Assembly (NCBI GenBank): GCA_025766275.1
Contig: JAFKAC010000246.1
Coordinates: 1-47,519, forward strand
Length of the DNA: 47,519 nt
From: Lactarius indigo
Lineage: Eukaryota > Basidiomycota > Agaricomycetes > Russulales > Russulaceae
Direction: 5' to 3'
Shown here piece by piece: positions 32,619 to 43,341 of the stretch (its first letter is position 1; every line of letters starts with the position of its first letter). The position numbers and the translations under genes were made by a program. The notes under the pieces were generated by a model. The model was not told the origin of the DNA and made no database searches. It was given only the letters and a program-made list of their open reading frames with translations.

Positions 32619-32945
32619 GGGGTGCTTCCGACCGTGTTGTATGATTGCTTGTGTGAACCTTATGTTCTCGCTAGATCTCCATCCCTACCTATCTCGTATG
32701 ACTGCAGAATGTAGATGACCGTTCTCGTGACCAATGCCGTATTATCGAAGGTCTGTCGTATTTCCCAACTTTGAACCATGAACGCATGAACCCGTGAACC
32801 TGTGTGTGTACTGCACTACCAACCCGAGCGCTTCGCGTATGACGCACACTAGCAACACACGCGACTTGATGACAATTGTTACTGTAGGACTCAAGCCACT
32901 TGGCCCCGACATACTAACGTAATCCCGCCTGCAACGGATTGATTG
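32619..32945 (+). repeat. Conserved 3' flank of P450-7
   Basis: TCTCGTATGACTGCAGAATG and TATCGAAGGTCTGTCGTATTTCCCAACTTTGAA are the inverse of the blocks found past the stops of P450-2, 4 and 5. The outer part (32793-32940) also matches 28313-28510 in direct orientation. Confidence 0.6.
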
Positions 32946-35900
32946 CAATCAGTTTCAAGTCGCAGTCGCTCGTTCATACTGTAGATCTTCCTCAACTGAT
33001 GCTATGCTGACAGCCTATTTTCGGTTTATCGGCACGCCTAATTTGAGTCATCTTCAAGATATGATATCGTCTTTTACGGAGATCGACCGCGTGGGTTTGT
33101 ACTGTCCTTCTCCTTCCGCCAATGACTGTCGACACTAAAGTTATTTACAGCTTGAAGAGCGGTCTGTTTTCTCCCAGAGCTGGGCCCCAGCGTCACGCCC
33201 CAGGTCGTATTAGGGCCACTTTATGGCGTGTCGATGCCGCTGCCAGGGAAGGCCAGCCTGAGTGGGGTCGCTACTCTTTTTCTTACAAAACTAAACTCGT
33301 GAGACTACACTTTCCCAGGTGGGCGTGTGAACCAACTAGACTGGGTAATGGGAAGCGGAGTGTGCGCATCGATCACAATGGCCTTGTTGTAAGGTTTGAG
33401 CGCAAATTTGAGCGGCTACTCTTTTTCTTTCTCCAACTCGGGAATTCCCGATCACTTTCACGCTTGAGCACTGCTTGGACGCTCGGCGGCGGACTCGGAG
33501 CTGTCTTTGTCCCAAATCGGTGATCTTTCTAGAACTTGAGCTCGCTGACGACAGGGACGTCCCCGGCGGATTGCTTCTTTACCCCACACTAGCAACTACT
33601 CGAGTTGTCTTTTGAGAAGGGGAGCTGCCATTTTATGGTCCCTAGTAGGGTCCGGGAACTGCCTCCTTCCACACTCCCACCGAGTTTATCCTCGCTCGAA
33701 CGATGAGTCGAGTCTGTTGTGGAATTGCTGCTTCCTTAGGTGAGTACTTGTGCCCGTTCGATGCGACGTGCGGCCCCGTGCGTGGTCCTCTCTCTCAGTC
33801 GGACCGGTGCACAATACACAGCGACACAAGTCATTAGACGACGTCTGTGGCACCCAGCTGCTCGTGAGACGCTTCACCCACGGCATCGACGACGACGCTT
33901 TCTTTCCTTTGTTCTGATTCGTCTGTACTGACAGTTAACAAGCACCAAAGAGGTTTACGTTTGTTTTATGTAGAACTTTCAGTCACAGTGGTGCACGGCA
34001 GGCACTGTTTCGAATCTATAACGAAAATCAAATTCTTGCTCATTCGGGGAGGCCCTACGGCGCACCGGCGCTCACTCAGAAAGACACTATACTGCCAGTT
34101 GCTCTCTCTTTCTCTCTCGCTCCTTTTTTGTTTTCCGCGGGACTCGGAAACGTATGTTTTTTTTTCTTCTCCTCGTACGACGGAGCGTCCAAGTTTTAAG
34201 TTTTCCCTGGTCCGTCAGCACTGTTCCCCACTATGGCTCTTTCCCAGCCTCCATATCCATCCTGAGGTCCCACCTCACCGTAACTGACGATCAGGACGCG
34301 ACGCCACCTAGTGAGTTTTCAAGCCACTTTCCGACCAGCTAGAGCGTCCAGGGGCAATTGCCCATCTAGGCAGGACAGCGCGGTGAATGGAACTCAGATC
34401 GTCTGCTCAGTAAGGTAAGTGCGACGCCCGTTCGATCATAGCTCACGGCTTCGTCGTACACTGAGGTATTTACCAGACCGGGATCGGGGCTCTTGCTCTT
34501 CGTCATGAGCGTCGTTAGATGGACACGAGGCGGCGCCATCGTGCGTGATGATCGTCCTCCATTCTCACAACCCACAATCCTGGCAAACCACGATGCACAA
34601 AGTTGATGTTCCCTTGATGCAGTCACGCCTGGGGCAGGACAAAAAAGGCTGCTTCTCGCCCGGAGGCAGGGGGCCCCGTACTAACGCCTCTCCCCAGCTC
34701 CGGCATGAGCGCATTCGAAGTTGTCTCTTGCTAGGTTAAAATAAGCTAGTATTACTAGGAACAGTTCTGAGGGGGTGTGGCGTCACCGTGGCACTGCATA
34801 TGGATTGGTCTTTCACTTACTGATCTCACGCGGTGATCCTTGCCTTTCTTCTTCACTCGGGAATGTCGTACGACCGCGACAAAATATCAGGTCGTGACTG
34901 ATAGATAAACGAATGGAAGGTTCGTGATGGGGGTCTTCATTTTACTCGGGGGGTGCGTGCTCAGCTGATAATATGTCGTCACCGTTACCCGATTCCGCAG
35001 TTTTACTGACTCACACCTGCTCGTTCTCATATGTGAACTGTAATTTCGGTCCCTGTAATAATATTAAGAAAAATACAAACAAGTGAACAAACAAAGGACA
35101 GCCTGAGCCCCCCCATCGGGGCACTATCATAGCACATACGACCGTTTTTGCCCTAGCAGTGGGGTCCCCATTCAGAGGATGTAGTTTTGGCCGTGCCAGT
35201 GCCGGTGTGGGTAAGTTGGCCATAACAGCTCGACGACGAACAGCCCGGTTTGGAGACTAGGTCGTCTCGACTCGAGTCGAACCCACTGCCCCTGGCGCAG
35301 AGCCTCCTCTTCTCAGGCTTGCGTGAGACCGCATACAGTTGGGACGCACGTCATCAGATCGCTGTGCGATCACACTGGCACTCGCCGACGGCCCTGCCAG
35401 GGCCGATGCGACCCGGACTTCGAACGCAGGCCTCCGAGTTTTGCCCGGGGTTGCGCTTTTCTTGCCCTTGGATCTCTCTGCGAACGCAACTGCAACGCGA
35501 ATGGCTGACCGACTGACTAACTGAGCGTCGATGGCCGGGCCCGGTTAAGTTCGCGGCGAGCGCCGCCCCAGTTCAGGTAGGTCATGTCGGAACTCGAGTC
35601 ACGGTTGGTCCGAGTCCAGATCGCTCAGGCACACATCGATGAGTCTGCGATAGGTAGGTACGTCCCTACTTGCAGCCCCTGCTAAGTCATCGCCCCCCCC
35701 TTCTCAACCTAGATCTACGAGTTTGATTCACGGGTTTTCCGGCTTCGGAAAAACACGTACATGCTTCAATATCAACCACGACCCCCAATGGCTGCTTAGC
35801 CAAACGTCCGCCACGGCCTTCCGTGCGCCACGCACATGTCACTCGGAGCTACACCGGGTAGAGTTCATCTACACTACGCCACGATATCACGGTCCTCTGG

Positions 35901-37299
35901 TCGGGAGATACAAATACCCTACGTGGCTGGCTGCGGACCGAACAGGCTCATATTTCTCTAGCTCGGCATTTTCTCATGATCGAGAGTGATGGAGGCTTAG
36001 TTGGCGCTTCGGTAAAGCGCCTGACTTCACGGGGACTGTAGCTGACTGACCGAATAGCGCCCGAACATGGTTTTCATAATTACGAGAGAAGGAGATGGCC
36101 TCGTGTTTTCTCGCGTGTTTCCCGTGCGAGTTGTCCACGAGGACGGGGGGGTGCACAACTTGTTAGTACGGCAGGTTACGGTCTGGTGCGTGCCAGAATT
36201 GGTGCGATCGGTGGCCACGATAAGACAAATGATGGTGTCATACAAGCAAATTCGGATCCTTCGTGATAGCCAGCACCGGAGAATGCATCGTACCGTAGTG
36301 GCGTGCGCTGGGAAGCCGCGGCGCTGTACGCGCTGAGGCGCATAGTCGTACCGTTCGTGTACGGCATTCCCATTGAGAGACGCAGGAGGGTAGGATCAGA
36401 GCTGACGGTGGCGCCACCAGCCGGACACACTACCACTTCGCCGTCGTTCGCGGCCGCGTGATAGTCAGCTGACATCCCGGTCTGAGTATATCTGCCGTTT
36501 CATTTCGCATAGTCGCTGAGCGCGCTGTTCATAAGGGCATAAGCGAACGCCTGACCTGCCAAATGACCCTGAGACCGATGAGTTGGATTGTGTGAACTGG
36601 AAGCTCATGCATGATAGTGTACTTGACTGTAGACGTGGCACCGCAATCCCATGCGGGCCTGCGAACTCACGCCTTCATGGAAGTTGTACATATCCATCCA
36701 AAACGTCAGCTGGGCGAGGTAAAATTGATAAATGAAATGACATGAGAATCCATCAGCAGTCTGATTGGGCCAGGGTACGTTGTATTTGGCGTCTATATTT
36801 TTTTGCTGCGCTATGCAAAATGAGCAAGCAAGATCCCAGAAAGGCACTCTGGGGGAAGATAAACGATGATGGTCCAATCACTGGCAAGCAAGTAGGAAAG
36901 CGAGCAGTCCTCCGTTTGGGTATAGATACGAAGATCAATGGAACCCGACGGCCGGGGGAGGAGCGGTAGGAAGGCGGGCGGAGCCAACCATTCAGGACAT
37001 GGGTCGTTACGCGAGAATGGGTGGCCCAGCTACTTCTGTCGCTATTGAACCGATATGGTATGGGACGGAGGTTTCCGCGTATCGTCCCGTCGAAGGATGG
37101 AATACCTTTTGGTGCGGAGAGTGACATGTTTGCGGGCGTGGGAAGCGAATGACGGCAAATCGGAGGGCGTGCTCGATGGGGGACACTGTATGACGCGCGA
37201 AGAGAGCCAGATTCGTTTCGTAACGGAAGTCGCGAGTGTGGCGTACCGTTCGCGCAACCGTAGCCCCTGATCCATTCCCGACATCACCGCGTGGTTCGG
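32946..37299. other. 4.3 kb without a recognisable gene
   Basis: Open frames are short, overlap on both strands and match no family I know. The longest are 33122-33523 (+, 133 codons), 36176-36475 (-, 99 codons) and 36753-37127 (-, 124 codons). There are pyrimidine-rich tracts at about 34100-34160 and several C or G runs. This looks like decayed repeat DNA between the P450 array and the next gene. Confidence 0.4.
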
Positions 37300-37920
37300 T
37301 CGAAAAAAAAAACAGCGACGGTTCAACGCGCGTTCGCTCATTACACCAAATCCCGCGTCCGGCACGGCGCCTCACCGCCTTTGGTATATCCCGATTACAT
37401 CGCGTCTCGTCTCTGAGCATACCTGTTGATCCGGTGATCATCCGAACACGTGAATATCCAAGTCTAAAAGGTAAAGGCTCTTTTTTTTTACTGTAAAAAC
37501 ACGAGTTTCGTTGGGAAAGCAGCAAGAGTCAGCTTTGCAAAACGGTGCTGGCGCCAAATGAGATGCGTCTAGGCGCCGGATGCCGACATAGGACGAGCGC
37601 TTGATTCGCAATCCGATCATGGGGTGGTGTGGGGTACGGTATTGTATTATATAAACGCTGGACATCAGGTCTGGGCTTGCTCCAAGCGCGTCGGAGGCAG
37701 ACAGTCTCGAACGACGGTGACGAAGGAGCGGCACGGGGTACAAAAAGGGGCTCGGATAGAGCGAAGGCCAATCGATGGGCCGCAAAACTATGTTCGTGAA
37801 GCAACGAGAGAAGCATGAGGGAGCCTTCGTAGCAACCTAGAGAGCTCCTGGCGAGGAATGTCCGTCGCGAGAAAGTCGGCAAAAGGTGCGACGGTCCGGA
37901 GACACTGCGGGAGGGACCGA
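37300..37920 (+). repeat. Dispersed repeat, copy B (about 600 bp)
   Basis: This is the partner of 20880-21480. Here the TATA-like motif reads ATTATATAAACGC. Small unique insertions, including a GTAAAGGCTC plus T-run segment near 37470, distinguish it from copy A. No coding frame is conserved between the copies apart from short chance stretches. Confidence 0.6.
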
Positions 37921-38675
37921 GAGAATGGGACTAAACCTTTGTGGCATGGGGTTTCACTTCCAACTTTCACACCCAAGGAGCAATGGTGTGGTGCTTTGAC
38001 AAGTGGGGCGTAGAACGGTGGCCATATCTATCGAGGGCGTAGAAGAGCCGATCCGAAGGTTCGCGAGCGGGTTCGGACTGGGAGTCACACATTACGCAAC
38101 GACACCGGAGAGCAGGTCCGTTCGCCGAAAAGAGAAAAGAGGGCCTGAGAGTTCCTGGCGACTGTGATGGCCTGGTCTGCTGCGACGTGAAACAGAGTCC
38201 CAACACGTCTAGAGGATGACCCACAGAGAGTGCGTGGAGATGGTCCGTTCAGATATGTCAGATGAATTCTCATATGAAGCGTTGATGTTGTGTACGTGTA
38301 CACGTTTCCCTACAGAAAACGCAGGGTGAAAGGACGACGGAGGGAGATAGCTCGGGAATGGTGAGTTGGCAATGTGTCCGTTGCGACGAGCCGAGCGTGG
38401 GTAGCCTGAGCCTGAGAGTGTTGGTGTCACGGTCGGCGACTCGGAGGGCCCACAAGAATGCGAACTGAGTGCAACGTCTGCCTCGTTGCAAACACGTTTC
38501 GAACGGTTCAGTTCATAATAACGGATCGCGGGTATGTGTAATACGGTGCCCAACCTCCATGGATTTGACACATCTATAAAGGCCTCGGCCACCCCCTCCC
38601 TCCCATTCTCCCTTTCTTCGCCAACAGCGCGTTCCACTTTCCCTTTGTTTGCGCTCTCCCTGGTTCATTCGGACG
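37921..38675. other. Upstream region of the proline-rich protein gene
   Basis: No gene is seen. The last 100 bases are pyrimidine-rich on the plus strand (CCACCCCCTCCCTCCCATTCTCCCTTTCTTCG at about 38590-38621) just before the ATG, a common feature of fungal core promoters and leaders. A TATAAAGG motif lies at 38574-38581, about 100 bases before the start. Confidence 0.45.
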
Positions 38676-40568
38676 ATGACTGAATACACTACTGATCCTG
38701 AGGCCATCGCTCATTATCTTGCCGCTCGCGCTCGCACCGCCCACTGGGTAGACTCCTTGACTGGCAAGACCCTCGTAGCTCCTTCCATTGCCCCATCTCT
38801 GGTCAGCGATACCGACGACGGTCTCAGCTCTCAAGACTCCGATGCGGAGAGCAGTCATTCGCTGCCCCCACGTATGGTCTTGCGATATCCTGATGGGAGA
38901 CCCGATGTCCCCGTTTCGACAGATCCTCGATGGCCCCCACGCAACCAGAAACCAACAACACCCACTCCCTTCCACACTCGTCCACGGGCAGGCTCGGGTT
39001 CTCAGGGATATCCTCCTTCAAATCCTAACATACACAGTCGCGCCCCTTCTAATGCCGTCCCTTTGTACGTCACCCCGCCTCCACCTGTCGTGGCCACCCA
39101 GCCAGAAACCATTCATATCCGCCCATCCCCTACCAGTCCCATCCCCCAACAGGGCCCAGTCTCTTACCTTACCCAAGATCCGCATCATAGTAGTTCCCTT
39201 TCCACACCTTCCCGCCAAAGGTCGATGCGCTCGGCACCTTCGACTCAACCACCGCCGATGGCCCTACAAATGATCTACACACCTCCTGCACCTTCATCGC
39301 AGTCGCGCAGTGCTCCTGTCTCACCAACACACGAGAGCTTCCAGGCAGCACAACAATCACTACCACCGCCACCACCATCGGCACCGCACCCACTCATCGC
39401 CGCGCCGTCCCCGATCTACGGCTTCCCATCCCCAACTTCCGCAAATGAGCCCCCACCGGCAGGTCCGCTGACACATTCCCGCACCCACTCCCGCACGCAT
39501 TCCTACTCCAGCAATAATTCCTACCCCCATCCGCAGGCCGCAGCCGGCACCGCCTCATCGCCCCCCAGCGCGTACCCCGGAAGCTCGGCACAGCGCCAAC
39601 GGCGCCATTCCTCGCGTACGGGCACATCGCACGGGCACACCGACATGGCGCAGCCCCCCCAGCCCCAACCGCAGGCGCCGGCGCCCTACACGGACTCGTC
39701 GAGGGGCTCGCACCTCGGCATGGGCGTGGGCGGTGGGCCGAGCTTCGCGAGCGGCGCCTCGGGCTCGGGCTCGCGGCGGCGCGGCCCCCCGTCCATCGTC
39801 TACGCGCCGTCGGCGAATTCCTCCTCGTACGCGTACAACCCTCCCGTCATCACGTCCCGCCCGCCTCAGCCGCCACATATGATGGACGCCCACGACCCTC
39901 ACGCTCGCGCCCACGCCCACGCCCATGCACACCGCATGGCGCAGTCCATCTCCGATCCGACGCCGATTGGTGGCTCGCTTGGCAGAAATAACAGCCGCGG
40001 GCGCATGTTCGAGCATCTTTCACGGACTCCGAGTCCGAGCACGGCTCGGACGCGGGTAAATGAAGCGCCGGCGGCGATGGCACCAGGGGTGATGAAGAAG
40101 GATAAGCTGCGTAGGGGCAGAGATATGTCGCGTCGGAGGGACGGCGGCGATCGTAACGGCAACGACGACGATTACGACGACGAAGCGGCGAGTTTCAGTT
40201 CTGGGAGTACTTATTACGTCCTACCGAGTCCCGGACAAAAAATCAAAGTTGTGGTACGTTACAGCAATTTCCCTGCTTATCGTCGGTCTGAGTCGTGTTT
40301 CCCATAGCCTCCAAATAGTATGAACGGGCTCTACGCCGAGCCCGCCGCCGCCTCCGCGTCCAGGTCGACGCCGGCGCTCCAAAGCCACCGAATGCAGCAT
40401 GGGCCTTATCTTAGTGGTCCTGCACCCCCACTACCTCCACAATCGTCGCGACCGCAAAAGCGACCGCTCTTGCAGCGCATATTCCATCTCCAGTTCGGGT
40501 TCGGTATCGGTGGCGGTGGAGGCGCAAGCGATCCGTTATCGGCCTCGCGGCGCGGTCTTCGGCGCTAA
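38676..40568 (+). CDS. Proline/serine-rich, largely disordered protein of unknown function
   Basis: Exons 38676-40253 and 40308-40568 (intron GTACGT...CATAG, 54 nt, phase 0) give 612 aa. The N-terminus (MTEYTTDPEAIAHYL...) looks folded or at least conserved, with a helix-like first 30 residues and then SLPPRMVLRYPDG. The middle is low-complexity: runs of Pro, Ser-Pro repeats, HSRTHSRTHS, a His-Ala tract, and a Gly/Ser-rich stretch. A short acidic patch (DDDYDDE) precedes a final ordered-looking segment, STYYVLPSPGQKIKVV, that is cut by the intron. The second exon adds an alanine-, proline- and glycine-rich tail with a basic KRPLLQRIFHLQFG segment. There is no signal peptide or membrane segment. 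I do not recognise a named domain. It may be a scaffold or regulatory protein, but that is inference. An in-frame ATG at 38649 is a possible earlier start. Confidence 0.75.
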
Positions 40569-43341
40569 TCGGACATCCGTGTGTATTTGTATGTGTGTGT
40601 TTGTTCTGCGATCGTAGAGGTGCGTGGTGGACACGCAGCTGTGGCGCTTGTTTTTTTGTTACCTTATCATTGCACATCAACATCAACATCAAACCATCAA
40701 ACAACTCAATGTTTCAACGGCTTTGTGGGGTCAACGTGGCGAGGTGCGGGGGTGTATTGCAGCCGTTGTGGACGTGGACGGCGGACATGGACGCTTTCTG
40801 AAGTCGGTCGCTTTTGCGGACTTGGCGTTCTTCATTTCCGTTACGTTCGCTCTTCTCTGCCCACTTTTTCTCCGCCCCTCCCCCCTCCTCACCCCCCCTA
40901 ATTTTCTGCCCGCTAATGAACAGTGTCATGTTTTTAATTCTACTCACTAGATCACGTCCACACACACACTTCCCCAACGCCGACTCCAGTCTTGCTCCAT
41001 TTCTCCTGCATTTTTGTACACTACTCCTACTCGCGCACATCGCCGCTGTGATTATCTCTCTGTATGGCCGTCTGCTTATCCGCTGTCTCCTGTTGTTGCC
41101 GTGTTCACACATACTCTCTCTTTCACGTCCCTTTTCATTTTGGGGAACAATGCTCCTCCCTACACTCACTCTGCCTCATTGTCCCCACACGTTCCTCCGA
41201 TCCATCATCTTCGCACACAAGGCTTCTCTTCTCCATCTTCCCACCGCCCTTCTAAGGAAGAAAGATGGGACCAAAAACGAGCACATACAAAACAGGAACC
41301 GCTCTTGCGCCGCCCGCAGCGGTATGGACCAAACCTCATCACATTACTGTATTCAGTAAACACGCGCCGCCTCATGCCTCCCTCGTCCGCTGCGCCTCTC
41401 CTCTCCTTTCCTTTCCTATCCCGAATGTATAAGATGTGACAATATCCTTTCCTGTCTGTAGAACTACGTATCACCACGACGATTCATGACATCCCCTCTT
41501 TTTTCGGAACGAACAAAGGAACAAATACAAGAGCACAACAACGACTTACACTCGACTCTCTTTCACCAAAAAAAAAAAACTAATACGCTGTTGCCCTGTA
41601 GCCATCTGATCTAACGATAGAAGATGTGATGAACCAGTACCAGGTTCGTGCTCGATCTTCATAGCGATCGCGCGATCGACCGTCGCAAAAAAAAACATGG
41701 CGTGTGCATGGCCAGTGTGTTGGACTGTCAGACTGGCTGTCAGACTGTCATAAAAACATCAGCTTCGCCAACGTGGCCGAGGGGGTAATACTGTACGAGT
41801 TCACAGCACTGTGGCACCGCCTCCGTGTCAGTGTAAGCGCGCGTGGTGTTGTCACAAAAATTTCGGAGGGATGTATATGGGACGGGAGCGTTGTAGTTAC
41901 TGTATTATTACTGTGGAGATAAACACGTTGGCAGGTTCATGTAAAAGTTTATCAAGGGCCGCAGTTCGGGATCTTGCTTTGCACCGCCGGTGATTAGGGC
42001 GGCTTACAGCCGCAGGTGCTGTATTGCTGTACCAGGCGTGGTGTGGCGTTGATCGAACCCCCGTCGTTTGAAAAGTCCTTTTGAAAAATCAACGCGTGCC
42101 AGTGCACGGGACTTTATCCCCGCGGCGGGTCCGAGTTGAACGGCCCCGGGCCATCTCTTTCACGCTACTTGTAGTGGCACGAGCTCGAAGTCGTGACTCG
42201 TGTGCGCTCTCCTGGCTCCTGGGGCAAGGCCGGGCAAAGGTTGTCTTAGGGCAAGTGCTACAGTACCCCAACCTACTTCTCGCTCACAGTCATTGGAGTC
42301 ACCGCAGACACGTGGCGTGGACTCACGCCGTTTGTAAACGCTGTCAATGCTGGTGCTAGTGCTAGTGCTGCGTAGTGTCAGTGCCAGTCCAAGTACCAGG
42401 GCCGTTCGTGCCTGTGGCGCCGACCAACAACTACAGCAACTACAGTAGTATGGTATGGGGGCTGCATTGAGCGCCCGACTATCTGCGCGTGGTCTCTGGA
42501 ATGGAGCTAACTTACAGTCAGTACATGAACTTGAAGAACGAACTCACGAGTTCTCAGAGAAAACGAGATGACGAGGCCATTGATCCGATTCTAGCCTGCT
42601 GCGGGTGCGGCACGTCGGATCAAAAGGGGCCCCACGACACGTTCGTGCTTTGCCACTTCGCATTTTACGCGCACTCGGGCTCTTTTAACAAAATAAAATC
42701 GCGCAAACGAAGACTTGAAGAACCGCAAGTCGTAAAGACCCCGTAATCAAAAGAAGCCGGCCTGGGGCGCCCTCATGGGCATTAAACGCCATTGAGTAAG
42801 TACTACCGTAGCGGTCGTCTCGGATTCATTGTGGCGCCGGAGGCGGCACGACCCAAAAAGGAGTTCAAAGTGGAGGTAGAAGGACCTGCGATAGTTGAAG
42901 GCATGAGGTGTGGCGTTCTTCTAGCCTGCAGTTCAAGTGCATAGTCATCGTTTTATCAGCGTGTGGTACGGTTGGTCCGGCCGATAGTACGTTTAAGTCT
43001 GAGGCTCGATTTCTGGATAGAGAGGCCTCAGCGAAAGACAAGAAAACGCAGTAACATGTTGGGAACGACGCAATGTAATAGGCGACAGATGAGAAAGAGG
43101 TAGATACGACAACGACCCGGGCGATGCCCAGGAAGTATGTAATACGTGCCGCAAAGCAGGCGAAGTGTTCTTGGAGTTCTGGTATCAATCAAATATCAAG
43201 AGAAGGGGCGATGGTGGCCCGAGAGCACGGATAGTGGAGACAAAACGGACAGGAATATCGAGAAGCAAAAGGGAAATCAGATGAGATAACAGACACATTC
43301 GGTCCCCGAGTCCACGGCTCCAGTGGGCCGAGCAAAGGTTT
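40569..43341. other. Intergenic, pyrimidine-rich in part, no gene recognised
   Basis: The first 200 bases should hold the 3' UTR of the proline-rich gene. From about 40830 to 41450 the plus strand is strongly C+T rich. The rest (41500-43340) has short frames only. The longest, 42489-42746 (85 codons, plus), has a few cysteines (LACCGCG) but no recognisable domain. Confidence 0.45.

Noticed and set aside
35990..36050. tRNA-like stretch (GGCTTAGTTGG...GGTAAAGCGCCTGACTTCA)
   Set aside because: The D-arm looks familiar, but the anticodon stem does not pair and no T-arm (GTTCGAATC type) or acceptor partner follows.
36067..36475. Open frames on both strands near 36.2 kb
   Set aside because: They overlap each other and are under 100 codons, with no recognisable family.
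41770..41840. tRNA-like GTGGCCGAGGGGGTAA motif
   Set aside because: It matches the start of a Leu/Ser tRNA D-arm, but no anticodon stem, variable arm or T-arm can be formed downstream.
42489..42746. 85-codon plus-strand frame with CCGCG cysteines
   Set aside because: No recognisable domain and no supporting promoter or splice context; a frame of this length is expected by chance.
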